From contig JAHDHZ010000024.1 of assembly GCA_020631045.1 (NCBI GenBank), positions 1 to 38,479 on the forward strand: 38,479 bases of DNA, given 5' to 3'. The translations under genes and the position numbers were made by a program. Positions 1 to 8,289 of the stretch are shown in pieces. This DNA comes from Flavobacteriales bacterium (GTDB lineage Bacteria > Bacteroidota > Bacteroidia > Flavobacteriales_G > JALEGO01). Numbering within the stretch: position 1 is the first letter of the stretch; the number at the start of each line of letters is the position of its first letter. The notes below the pieces were generated by a model that saw only the letters and a program-made list of their open reading frames with translations, made no database searches and had not been told where the DNA came from.

Positions 1-611
1 GAAATATCTTTATCATCAAAGCTTACCAATTGCGAAAAACCCATTACTTTTTCGTAGAACTCTACCCAAGTATTCATCTCACCCCACCCTACATTGCCAA
101 CCATATGGTCAATGTATTTTAAGCCTACTGGTTCAGGATTATAGTCAGAATCCCATTTCTTAAAACCTGGTAAAAACACGCCTTTATAATTTTTACGCTC
201 TACAAATAAATGCACAGTCTCGCCATAGGTGTATATACCTGAGGTAACCACCTTTCCGTTTTCATCTTCAATTGTTTGTGGCTCTTGATATGATTTTGCG
301 CCACGAGAAGTAGTTTCTTTCCAAGCCTGATTAGCATCATCGACCCAAAGTGCTACAATTTTAACGCCATCACCATGCTTGTCGATGTGCGCGTTTACCT
401 CACCTCCTTTGGTCAATGGCGTGGTTAAAACCAAGGTGATTTTATCTTGTCTTAACACATATGACACACGATCTTTAGACCCTGTTTCAAGGCCCTTGTA
501 AGCTAAAGACTGAAATCCAAAAGCTGTTTTGTAAAAATGGGCCGATTGTTTTGCATTACCAACATACAATTCAACAAAGTCAGTGCCGTTAATGGGTAAA
601 AAGTCTTGCAT
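1..611 (-). CDS. hpd: 4-hydroxyphenylpyruvate dioxygenase, N-terminal ~203 aa (truncated by window edge)
   Basis: Manual translation from ATG at 611: MQDFLPINGTDFVELYVGNAKQSAHFYKTAFGF...LKYIDHMVGNV; VOC-fold HPPD with the iron-ligand His in DHMVGNV. Open to the window edge, so absent from the ORF track. Confidence 0.9.
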   Translation of the reverse strand, partial: MQDFLPINGTDFVELYVGNAKQSAHFYKTAFGFQSLAYKGLETGSKDRVSYVLRQDKITLVLTTPLTKGGEVNAHIDKHGDGVKIVALWVDDANQAWKETTSRGAKSYQEPQTIEDENGKVVTSGIYTYGETVHLFVERKNYKGVFLPGFKKWDSDYNPEPVGLKYIDHMVGNVGWGEMNTWVEFYEKVMGFSQLVSFDDKDI

Positions 612-622
612 AATTTTATTTT

Positions 623-1099
623 TTAAATTTCAAGATTATCTCTGATTTTTTTAAGTTCTATCAAATCAATTTGATCTTTAGGTCTTTTTGAAGCTTCTTT
701 TGCGGTAATTAAGTGATTGATGTGCAGAAACTGCACTTGCACATCATAAATTTCAGCACTTGGTGCCATGTTATAACATTCTTCAAATTTTTCTTGCTCA
801 AAGCCTTTTATTGAAGTCATGATATCAAGTTGAAACCCTGATTTCATTGAAATTGAACTCCAGCCAGCCACAAACTGCATACTTTCAATTTGGGGCAAAT
901 CTCCCAAACCAATTTCATAAAGCACTTTTTTGAGTTTTTTTCTATTTTCTGCACTTTCTTCAATCCATAAATCTAAGTCAGCTGTCGTTCTACTAAATCC
1001 ATGCAAATTGGTGGCAAATCCACCAATCATAATATAGCGCACTTCATATTTTTCTAGTGCTTTCCACAATTCTAATATTTCAGCATCAAATACATCCAT
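623..1099 (-). CDS. nucleotidyltransferase-superfamily protein (MNT/AbiEii/DUF6036-like)
   Basis: IMIGGFATNLHGFSRTTADLDLWI matches the GG...(T/S)xDxD nucleotidyltransferase motif; 158 aa. Confidence 0.7.
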   Translation of the reverse strand: MDVFDAEILELWKALEKYEVRYIMIGGFATNLHGFSRTTADLDLWIEESAENRKKLKKVLYEIGLGDLPQIESMQFVAGWSSISMKSGFQLDIMTSIKGFEQEKFEECYNMAPSAEIYDVQVQFLHINHLITAKEASKRPKDQIDLIELKKIRDNLEI

Positions 1100-1108
1100 A
1101 GCCCCCCC

Positions 1109-1222
1109 CTATTTAGCAGGTCTAATTTTAGCATTTTTAAGCATCTGATCAATCTTAATAAGCTTCATGAGCATTTGAAAGCGCTTTTTATATATCTCTT
1201 TTATGTCTTGATTTTTATTCAC
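1109..1222 (-). CDS. candidate 37-aa basic small protein upstream of and in frame with the nucleotidyltransferase
   Basis: GTG start: VNKNQDIKEIYKKRFQMLMKLIKIDQMLKNAKIRPAK then TAG; preceded by GGGGGGA; not in the supplied ORF track. Confidence 0.4.
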   Translation of the reverse strand: MNKNQDIKEIYKKRFQMLMKLIKIDQMLKNAKIRPAK

Positions 1223-1304
1223 TCCCCCCAAAATCTTAAAAATTCTTCGCCTTACATTTTTTCAATACAATCTAAACTTTGCTAAAGATAAACACAGTTC
1301 TTGT

Positions 1305-1312
1305 TAGTTTTG
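1305..1312 (+). promoter_or_regulatory. Bacteroidota -7 box TAGTTTTG upstream of aldehyde dehydrogenase
   Basis: Matches TAnnTTTG; 7 nt before ATG at 1320. Confidence 0.4.
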
Positions 1313-1319
1313 TAAAACC

Positions 1320-2762
1320 ATGCAAAAAATTCTCAACTACATCGATGGCAAACATCAACAAGCTGTTTCTGGTCAGTTTTTAGACAATTACAATCCATCA
1401 ACTGGTGAAGTTTATAGCCTTATTGCTGACTCAGATGCGCAAGACATCGCCCATGCTTATAAAGCTGCTGAGAAAGCCTTTAAGGGTTGGAAAAACACTC
1501 CCACTGAAAAACGCGCTGCTATACTCTTAAAAATCGCCCAACTCATCAAAGAAAATTTAGAGGAATTAGCCAAAGCTGAAAGCATTGACAATGGTAAACC
1601 TTTGTGGCTTGCAAAAGCGGTTGATATACCTAGAGCTGCTAGTAATTTTGAATTCTATGCCTCAGGCATCAAACACTGGGCATCAAATGCGCATTTCACT
1701 GACCAAATTGCGATCAACTACACCAAACATGAGCCTTATGGAGTAGTGGGCTGTATTTCTCCTTGGAATCTACCTTTGTATTTATTTTCTTGGAAAATAG
1801 CGCCAGCTTTAGCTGTTGGCAATACCGTGGTCGCTAAACCCAGTGAGGTGACACCTATGACGGCTTATTTACTGACTAAAATTTGTGATCAAGCAGGACT
1901 GCCAAAAGGGGTTTTAAATGTGGTGCACGGACTGGGTCAAAAAGCAGGTAACGCTCTTGTTGAACACCCCAAAATTGAAGTGATTTCGTTTACTGGAGGC
2001 ACTAAAACTGGAGCTGAAATTGCAAGCAAGTGCGCCCCACATTTCAAAAAACTCTCTTTAGAACTGGGGGGTAAAAACCCCAACATTATTTTTGATGATT
2101 GTGATTTTGAAAAAGCAGTCGACACTTCTGTAAAAGCAAGTTTTTCAAACCAAGGGCAGATTTGTTTGTGTGGATCACGCATTTTAGTGCACGCCTCTAT
2201 CTATGAAAAGTTTAAAGCGGCTTTTGTAGAAAAATCGAACGCTTTGAATGTAGGAGACCCTCTTGAAAAGAGCTCTAATTTAGGAGCTGTGGTGAGCAAA
2301 GAGCACATGCACAAAATCTTAGCTTGTGTTGAGCAGGCAAAACAAGAAGGGGGCACCATTTTATTGGGTGGAAAGCGCCTAAACTTAAGTGGTAAACTCA
2401 AAGACGGCTATTATGTTGAACCCACCATCATAGAAGGATTAGATAATAACTGCAAAACCAATCAAGAAGAAATCTTTGGCCCAGTAGTGACACTTCAGTC
2501 TTTTGAAGACGAAGATCAGGCTATTGCTTTGGCAAACGACACCAGATACGGATTATCAGCCACCATTTTTACAGAAAACCTCTCTAGAGCACATCGTGTT
2601 TCAAATAAACTACAAGCGGGGCTTATTTGGGTAAATACTTGGCTACTGAGAGATTTACGCACGCCTTTTGGAGGCGTTAAACAATCGGGGATTGGCAGAG
2701 AGGGAGGGTTTAAGGCTTTTAAATTTTTTACCCAGACAAAAAATGTGTGTATTAAGGTTTAG
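1320..2762 (+). CDS. aldehyde dehydrogenase (2-aminomuconic/2-hydroxymuconic semialdehyde dehydrogenase-like)
   Basis: ALDH motifs LELGGKNPNIIFDDCD and FSNQGQICLCGSRILV (catalytic Cys), GGVKQSGIGREGG C-terminal motif. Confidence 0.9.
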   Translation: MQKILNYIDGKHQQAVSGQFLDNYNPSTGEVYSLIADSDAQDIAHAYKAAEKAFKGWKNTPTEKRAAILLKIAQLIKENLEELAKAESIDNGKPLWLAKAVDIPRAASNFEFYASGIKHWASNAHFTDQIAINYTKHEPYGVVGCISPWNLPLYLFSWKIAPALAVGNTVVAKPSEVTPMTAYLLTKICDQAGLPKGVLNVVHGLGQKAGNALVEHPKIEVISFTGGTKTGAEIASKCAPHFKKLSLELGGKNPNIIFDDCDFEKAVDTSVKASFSNQGQICLCGSRILVHASIYEKFKAAFVEKSNALNVGDPLEKSSNLGAVVSKEHMHKILACVEQAKQEGGTILLGGKRLNLSGKLKDGYYVEPTIIEGLDNNCKTNQEEIFGPVVTLQSFEDEDQAIALANDTRYGLSATIFTENLSRAHRVSNKLQAGLIWVNTWLLRDLRTPFGGVKQSGIGREGGFKAFKFFTQTKNVCIKV

Positions 2763-2790
2763 TTTTTTTTATCGAGTACTCAAAAAAGAG

Positions 2791-2897
2791 CAGAAAAATT
2801 GTAAAGCAGCGCCAGCATGTGTGCCAAAAAAATCAGGCGAAGCAATCTGATTTTTTAAGAGGGTTTGCTAATTTTTCTAGCGATTTTTTGTCATGAG
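2791..2897 (+). repeat. dispersed intergenic element, copy A
   Basis: ~83% identical by hand alignment to the reverse complement of 15723-15831; internal stem AAAAAATCAG/CTGATTTTTT around a GCGAAGCAAT loop. Confidence 0.8.
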
Positions 2898-2907
2898 ATA
2901 AAAAAGG

Positions 2908-3795
2908 CTAAACAATCACCTGCAAAGCTTTTTCTAAAACCTTAAACTCTACCTGCTGTTCACAGCGAAAAGGCTCTCCATCTAAATGCATAAAATTGCT
3001 AGTACTCTTCAATTTTAATTGTTTTACAGATATACGCTGATAGCAAACATGTCGATCAACACGTTTTGCAAATACCATCAAAGCTAATGTAATGGCTTGC
3101 CAAAAAGTTGGTTTTTTAAATATGCAAACCTCGAATAATCCATCATCAAATTTGGCCTTAGGAGCAATAAAGGCATTGTTTCCGAACTGAGTGCCATTGG
3201 CAATGCTAAACATAAAACAAGATTGTTTGTGCCACTTACCTTGATATTGATATTCAATCTCAATAGACTGATAAGCTTTAAATTCTTTGAGTATTAACTT
3301 CGTGTAGGTACGCAGTCCTCGAGTTTTTAGCTCAGAGAACAAGTGGGCTATGTGAGCATCAAATCCAATCCCTGCAACATTGATGAAAAACTCATTACCC
3401 ATTTGTACAACATCAATTTCTTTGGTTTTGGTTGCAAGTAATTTCTGCAAGTTTTTTTTGGGCGGATGATTCAGCCCTACAGCTCTTGCAAAACCATTCC
3501 CTGATCCGCATGGAAGCACTGAGAAAAACACATCTCTCAAGCCTACTAAAGCACCTACTACTTTATTAACCGTACCGTCTCCACCCACAGCAATAAATAC
3601 ATTATAACCCAAGCTATAGCCTTTTTGAACCAACTCAGGTTCTCTTTGCTTGTCAGAAGTGTAAAGTATATTGTAATCAATTTTCTTATGCTTATTGAAA
3701 AATTGCTCAAGCTTTTGCAACAATTTTTGCTTAGATCGCCCTCCTGAAATGGGATTTACAATAAAACAGTAGCGGTATTTATTTGTTTGTTTCAA
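2908..3795 (-). CDS. diacylglycerol kinase family lipid kinase (YegS/DgkB-like)
   Basis: VNPISGGRS, AVGGDGTVNKVV and LPCGSGNGFAR motifs. Confidence 0.92.
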   Translation of the reverse strand: MKQTNKYRYCFIVNPISGGRSKQKLLQKLEQFFNKHKKIDYNILYTSDKQREPELVQKGYSLGYNVFIAVGGDGTVNKVVGALVGLRDVFFSVLPCGSGNGFARAVGLNHPPKKNLQKLLATKTKEIDVVQMGNEFFINVAGIGFDAHIAHLFSELKTRGLRTYTKLILKEFKAYQSIEIEYQYQGKWHKQSCFMFSIANGTQFGNNAFIAPKAKFDDGLFEVCIFKKPTFWQAITLALMVFAKRVDRHVCYQRISVKQLKLKSTSNFMHLDGEPFRCEQQVEFKVLEKALQVIV

Positions 3796-3809
3796 ATGCT
3801 TCTCTCAAC

Positions 3810-5651
3810 TTACAGTGTTTGATTGTTTAATACAATAGCATTTCTGTAAGCCGACAAATAATCTTGAAAAAAAAGGACTTCTCGAGCACTTACATTAGGG
3901 CTCTCATTTTTTTGATCACTTAGAATGTCTAATGCAAAATCTAATACAAATCCTTGTTCATTTTCTTTAAAGTAGAGCTTGTATTGTTTGTAAAAAAACA
4001 CGTAATAATCTGATCTAAAATGCGCAGAAAAAGCCATAGCATTTGTGTCTAAAGCACTTGATCCAAATGCAAAAAAAGGCACATCAAAATTTAAATAATC
4101 TAGCAAAGTGGGCATGATATCTGCTTGAGAAGTAATGCGATCTATTTGCCCTGGTTGCAAATTAGAAGGGTCATAAATAAAAAAAGGAATCTTATATTCG
4201 AATTGAGCAGGCACTTCACTTACCTTCATGTTGGTAGGTGCACAATGATCTGCTGTAAAGACAAACACCGTGTTTTCAAACCAATGCTGTGTAGCTGCTT
4301 TTTTAAAAAATTGCGCCAAAGCATCATCTACATATCTTAGGGTTTTATAGATCTGTAACTCATCTGATGGCTTTTCAAAAATTTGATTTAAACTATCGTT
4401 TAAAGCGTACGGGTGATGTGAAGAAAGAGAAAAAAATGATGCGCAAAAAGGTACTTGAAATTTACTGAGTTCTTGGTTGAAAAACTCAAGAAAATGATGG
4501 TCATAGACTCCCCAAAACCCGTCATAATGGGTCTTGTTTTTACACTGATTTAATCCCAGATATTTATTTATACCAGCCGCTCTTGAGAACGACTCAAATC
4601 CCATACTTCCATTTTTTGCCCCATGAAAAAATGCTGTTTCATAGCCTTTATCTGACAAAACTTTAGGCAAAGCACTAATCTGATTCAAATTATATTGAGA
4701 GGAGATATATGCACCAGGCATTAAACTGGGCAATGAAGCAAGCACACTGGGCATAGCATCCATCGATCTTCTGCCATTTGCATAGGTGCTGGTAAAGTCA
4801 ATGCTTTGTTTTTTGATGGAGTTCAAAAATGGCATCAAACTCAATGCACTGTCTTGAATAAAATAATCGTATGAAAAACTCTCAAGAATAAAAATTACAA
4901 TATTTTTAGGTTCAAATTTTTTATTGTTTTTATACTGATGCTTAAAAAACTGCTTGTCATTAACTTGTGGTTTTTGTTTTAACCCTTGCTTGCCAAATGT
5001 TCTAAAAAAAGTGAAGGTGCTGTTCAGTGCTAAAGAGGCATGTTGCTGATTATGCACTTGATAAGCATCCATAATTTTAATGGGCTTTAAACCTACTGAA
5101 GATCGAGCCGCCAGAAATAACAGTGAAAGCGCAAATAAGAAACCTATTGAAGATGTTATACTCCTCTCAACAGGTTTTTTAAACGCAATTATCTTTTTGT
5201 AAAAGGCGACTGAACATCCAACCAAAACAAAAGAAAACACTACACTAAAACAGTGTGAAAATATCAATTGCACCCCTTGATTTAAAAACTCATCACTCGA
5301 GCGCACATACCCCAAAAACGCATAAGTCACCCGCTTTGAGTTATAGGCAAAATACTCCGCATCAAACACCTCAACAGCAACCCACACGACAACTCCAAGC
5401 AAATACAAAACAAAGGTGATGCTTTTAAACCAAGCCTTTTGAGTAAATGAAAAAGGCAAAAAATAAAAAATAGTAAACAATCCAAACACATAAGCCATGG
5501 CAGGCAAGGTGAATTTCAAGCTCAACAACATCCAATCTGAACTTAGATCAGAAAAATGGTAATACTTAATAAAAAACAATGCCTTTAGCACACTCATCAA
5601 TAAAAATTGAAAGAGTATAAGCTGACAAAATATTTTTATGCGCTGTTTCAC
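3810..5651 (-). CDS. LTA synthase/sulfatase family phosphoglycerol transferase-like membrane protein
   Basis: N-terminal multi-TM region followed by sulfatase-fold domain: NIVIFILESFSYD, YANGRRSMDAMPS, FTADHCAP. ORF track starts at 5669 (TTG), which overlaps a -7 box; GTG at 5651 is more likely. Confidence 0.88.
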   Translation of the reverse strand: MKQRIKIFCQLILFQFLLMSVLKALFFIKYYHFSDLSSDWMLLSLKFTLPAMAYVFGLFTIFYFLPFSFTQKAWFKSITFVLYLLGVVVWVAVEVFDAEYFAYNSKRVTYAFLGYVRSSDEFLNQGVQLIFSHCFSVVFSFVLVGCSVAFYKKIIAFKKPVERSITSSIGFLFALSLLFLAARSSVGLKPIKIMDAYQVHNQQHASLALNSTFTFFRTFGKQGLKQKPQVNDKQFFKHQYKNNKKFEPKNIVIFILESFSYDYFIQDSALSLMPFLNSIKKQSIDFTSTYANGRRSMDAMPSVLASLPSLMPGAYISSQYNLNQISALPKVLSDKGYETAFFHGAKNGSMGFESFSRAAGINKYLGLNQCKNKTHYDGFWGVYDHHFLEFFNQELSKFQVPFCASFFSLSSHHPYALNDSLNQIFEKPSDELQIYKTLRYVDDALAQFFKKAATQHWFENTVFVFTADHCAPTNMKVSEVPAQFEYKIPFFIYDPSNLQPGQIDRITSQADIMPTLLDYLNFDVPFFAFGSSALDTNAMAFSAHFRSDYYVFFYKQYKLYFKENEQGFVLDFALDILSDQKNESPNVSAREVLFFQDYLSAYRNAIVLNNQTL

Positions 5652-5666
5652 TTTAATTCGGTGAGG

Positions 5667-5674
5667 CAAAGATA
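5667..5674 (-). promoter_or_regulatory. -7 box TATCTTTG for LtaS-like gene
   Basis: Reverse complement of CAAAGATA; matches TAnnTTTG, 15 nt before the GTG at 5651. Confidence 0.45.
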
Positions 5675-5681
5675 GTTTATC

Positions 5682-5689
5682 TAAATTTG
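5682..5689 (+). promoter_or_regulatory. -7 box TAAATTTG for dCMP deaminase gene
   Basis: Matches TAnnTTTG, ends 4 nt before ATG at 5694. Confidence 0.5.
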
Positions 5690-5693
5690 CAGC

Positions 5694-6149
5694 ATGTCAA
5701 AACCTTCTTTCGATGAAATCTACATGAATCTAGCTGTTGATATCAGCAAAAAATCACACTGCGTGATGCGCCATGTAGGAGCAGTAATTGCCAAAGACAC
5801 CAGAATTGTTTCAGTAGGCTATAACGGACCGCCCGCAGGCACACACAATTGTGATGAAGACTTTCCTGATAAGGGTTGCCCAAGAAGTGAAAAAGGCGGA
5901 TGCTCTTTAGCCCTACACGCTGAAGAAAACGCGATTTTATACGCTGCCAAACAAAAATTAAGCCTTGAAGGGTGCACGATTTACACCACGCTTTCCCCAT
6001 GCTTGCCTTGTGCTAGAACCATTTATACCTCAGGCATTAAAAAAGTATTTTTCAAAGACTCATACGCTCAATACAAGGGCTATAAAAGTGATGAGGGTGT
6101 TGATTTTTTAAGAAAATTTGGAGTCGAGGTAGTGCATCAAAAAGCCTAA
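5694..6149 (+). CDS. dCMP deaminase family protein
   Basis: Zn-deaminase motifs HAEENAILYAAK and SPCLPCARTIYTSGIKKV. Confidence 0.92.
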   Translation: MSKPSFDEIYMNLAVDISKKSHCVMRHVGAVIAKDTRIVSVGYNGPPAGTHNCDEDFPDKGCPRSEKGGCSLALHAEENAILYAAKQKLSLEGCTIYTTLSPCLPCARTIYTSGIKKVFFKDSYAQYKGYKSDEGVDFLRKFGVEVVHQKA

Positions 6150-6221
6150 TCACACTATCGTTTCTCAATAGCAAACAATAAAATCAACCTACCCTTCGTT
6201 AGGGCATAAATCAAAATCAAC

Positions 6222-7766
6222 TTGAACAACCACCTTCGATTTCAAGACCTCGCATTTTATGGACTCATTGCTTTGAGCATAGCTGTGGCAAGTTCGATGT
6301 TTATGATGAGCTTATCATTGATTTACCTGAGCCTTATTTGGTTGTATTTTTCATCAAGTAAGGCTGTTTTAAAAACTGTTCAACAAACTATTTTTAAGAA
6401 CAAAGCCTTGTTGTTCACTTTATTGATCTTCTTACTTTATCTAGTCGGACTACTCTATTCAAACGATCTTCAAACAGGCTTACAAGAAGTGAAAACAAAG
6501 CTCCCTTTTTTGGTGCTCCCTCTTGTTTTTGCCCATCCAAACCTTGATCTTAATCGGTTGAAAAAAAATAAATTACTGCTCTTATTCAGCTTAACTACTG
6601 TGGTAGTTAGCTTCATTAATTTCTCAGTGTTTCAACTGGTTTCAAATGCAGAGAATACAAGGCAAATGTCTTTATTTTACTCCCACATTCGCTTTTCAAT
6701 TTGCGCAAGTTTTTCGATGCTTTTTTTCTTACATCTTATCTTTTCAAATGCTCAAAAATCAGTGAGCGTTTTATATTTTTTTTTTATTGGGTGGATGGGT
6801 TTTTATCTGGTTTACTCTCAATCATACACAGGGCTTGCCCTTTGTCTTATAGGCCTTGTTTTATACACACTTAAATGTCAAAAAATTGCACGCTCACTAC
6901 GTATACTCTTCAGTGGTTTTATCTTGTTAATTTTTGTTTTCAGCTTTTTTAAAATCAATCAAGAATATCAATTTTTTAAAAACCGATCTCAGATCAATCA
7001 AAACAATTTTAAGCAGTATACAGTAAATCAAAATGCTTATTTACATGACTTTAAAAACACCCAAGTAGAAAATGGCTATTATATCTGGCGAAACATTTGC
7101 GAAGAAGAGCTTAAAACATGTTGGAATAAGGCCTCACATCAAGATTATTCTAAAGCAGATCAAAAACAAAATCCTCAATATGCAACCTTGATTCGATACA
7201 TGACTTCTTTGGGTCTTACAAAAGATTCTGTTGGATTCAGTAAACTCAATGATGCTCAAATTAAAGAGATTGAGCAAGGGCAAACCAATTATCGTTTTTC
7301 ACACCTCTCAAAATTTCAGCAGCGCATCTATGAAACCCTTTGGGAGCTTGACTACTACAATCAAGGCATTGCACCCATCAATGGTTCTTTGGTTCAACGT
7401 TTTGCTTATTGGAAAACTGGGCTCAAAACATATCTGAACAACAACCTGTTGTTTGGCGTAGGTTCGGGTGATTTAAAAATAGCTATGCAACCACACTTTC
7501 TTGACTCAAAGCTAAAAGATCATGCAAAATTTTGGAACAAACCTCACAACCAATTCATTACTTTTTTAGTCTTGTTTGGAGCGGTTGGATGTCTAGTATT
7601 AATACTTACCATGCTCATAGCATTTAGTCACTCTAGCCTATTGTTTAAAATCGTCACGCTTGTTTTATTTTTATCTATGCTTACTGAAGACACCCTTGAC
7701 ACACAGGCAGGTGCTACAATTTTCAGCTTTTTTTATACCCTTTTAAGCTACAAAAAGTCTGAATAG
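6222..7766 (+). CDS. O-antigen ligase/polymerase-like membrane protein
   Basis: ~10 hydrophobic segments; large soluble loop with GVGSGDLKIAM and HNQFITFLVLFGAVG typical of Wzy/WaaL-like proteins; TTG start. Confidence 0.8.
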   Translation: MNNHLRFQDLAFYGLIALSIAVASSMFMMSLSLIYLSLIWLYFSSSKAVLKTVQQTIFKNKALLFTLLIFLLYLVGLLYSNDLQTGLQEVKTKLPFLVLPLVFAHPNLDLNRLKKNKLLLLFSLTTVVVSFINFSVFQLVSNAENTRQMSLFYSHIRFSICASFSMLFFLHLIFSNAQKSVSVLYFFFIGWMGFYLVYSQSYTGLALCLIGLVLYTLKCQKIARSLRILFSGFILLIFVFSFFKINQEYQFFKNRSQINQNNFKQYTVNQNAYLHDFKNTQVENGYYIWRNICEEELKTCWNKASHQDYSKADQKQNPQYATLIRYMTSLGLTKDSVGFSKLNDAQIKEIEQGQTNYRFSHLSKFQQRIYETLWELDYYNQGIAPINGSLVQRFAYWKTGLKTYLNNNLLFGVGSGDLKIAMQPHFLDSKLKDHAKFWNKPHNQFITFLVLFGAVGCLVLILTMLIAFSHSSLLFKIVTLVLFLSMLTEDTLDTQAGATIFSFFYTLLSYKKSE

Positions 7767-7788
7767 TTTATCTTTACTTTTACTGTTT

Positions 7789-8286
7789 GTGAGTAAAAAG
7801 ATTTCTATAGAGTTTGAATATGAATTTTATGATTCATTAAAGGGGCTTTCTAAAACTGATCAAGAATTGATCATTGCCTCAAGAAAAGCTGCAAAAAAAG
7901 CTTATTCACCTTATTCAAATTTTCATGTAGGCTCAGCTGTTTTATTAGATAATAAAAAGGTTATTACAGGAAACAACCAAGAAAATGTTGCATTTTCTGA
8001 TGGTACTTGTGCTGAGCGCACTGCGCTTTTTTATGCTCGGGCCCAATACCCTAACAGTGCTATTGAAAAAATTGCTATTTCAGCTTACAGCAACAATTTT
8101 AAGCTCTCAAAACCCATTAGTCCTTGCGGAAGCTGTCGGCAAGTATTGGCAGAATATGAACACATACAAAGCTTTCCAATTGAGATTTTATTGGCTTCTA
8201 ACTATGATGAAGTCTACAAAATAAAGGGTGCCACCCAACTGTTACCCCTTTTGTTTTACGAGAAAAACCTACAAGAAAACAATTAA
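7789..8286 (+). CDS. cdd: cytidine deaminase
   Basis: AYSPYSNFHVGSAVLL, CAERTAL, SPCGSCRQVLAEY; GTG start. Confidence 0.93.
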   Translation: MSKKISIEFEYEFYDSLKGLSKTDQELIIASRKAAKKAYSPYSNFHVGSAVLLDNKKVITGNNQENVAFSDGTCAERTALFYARAQYPNSAIEKIAISAYSNNFKLSKPISPCGSCRQVLAEYEHIQSFPIEILLASNYDEVYKIKGATQLLPLLFYEKNLQENN

Positions 8287-8289
8287 GTT

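Noticed and set aside
1937-2401. Antisense ORFs (81 and 66 aa) within the aldehyde dehydrogenase
   Set aside because: Opposite to a strongly supported CDS, no recognisable domain; chance open frames.
2668-2850. 60-aa + strand ORF at the ALDH 3' end
   Set aside because: Out of frame with ALDH and running into dispersed element copy A; likely a spurious translation of the repeat.
2791-2897. CRISPR or intact insertion sequence at the dispersed element
   Set aside because: No regular spacers, no transposase ORF, and only two copies visible in the window.
6191-6203. Short hairpin CCCT-TCGTT-AGGG before the O-antigen ligase-like gene
   Set aside because: Four-bp stem without a T-tract; too short to support a regulatory call.
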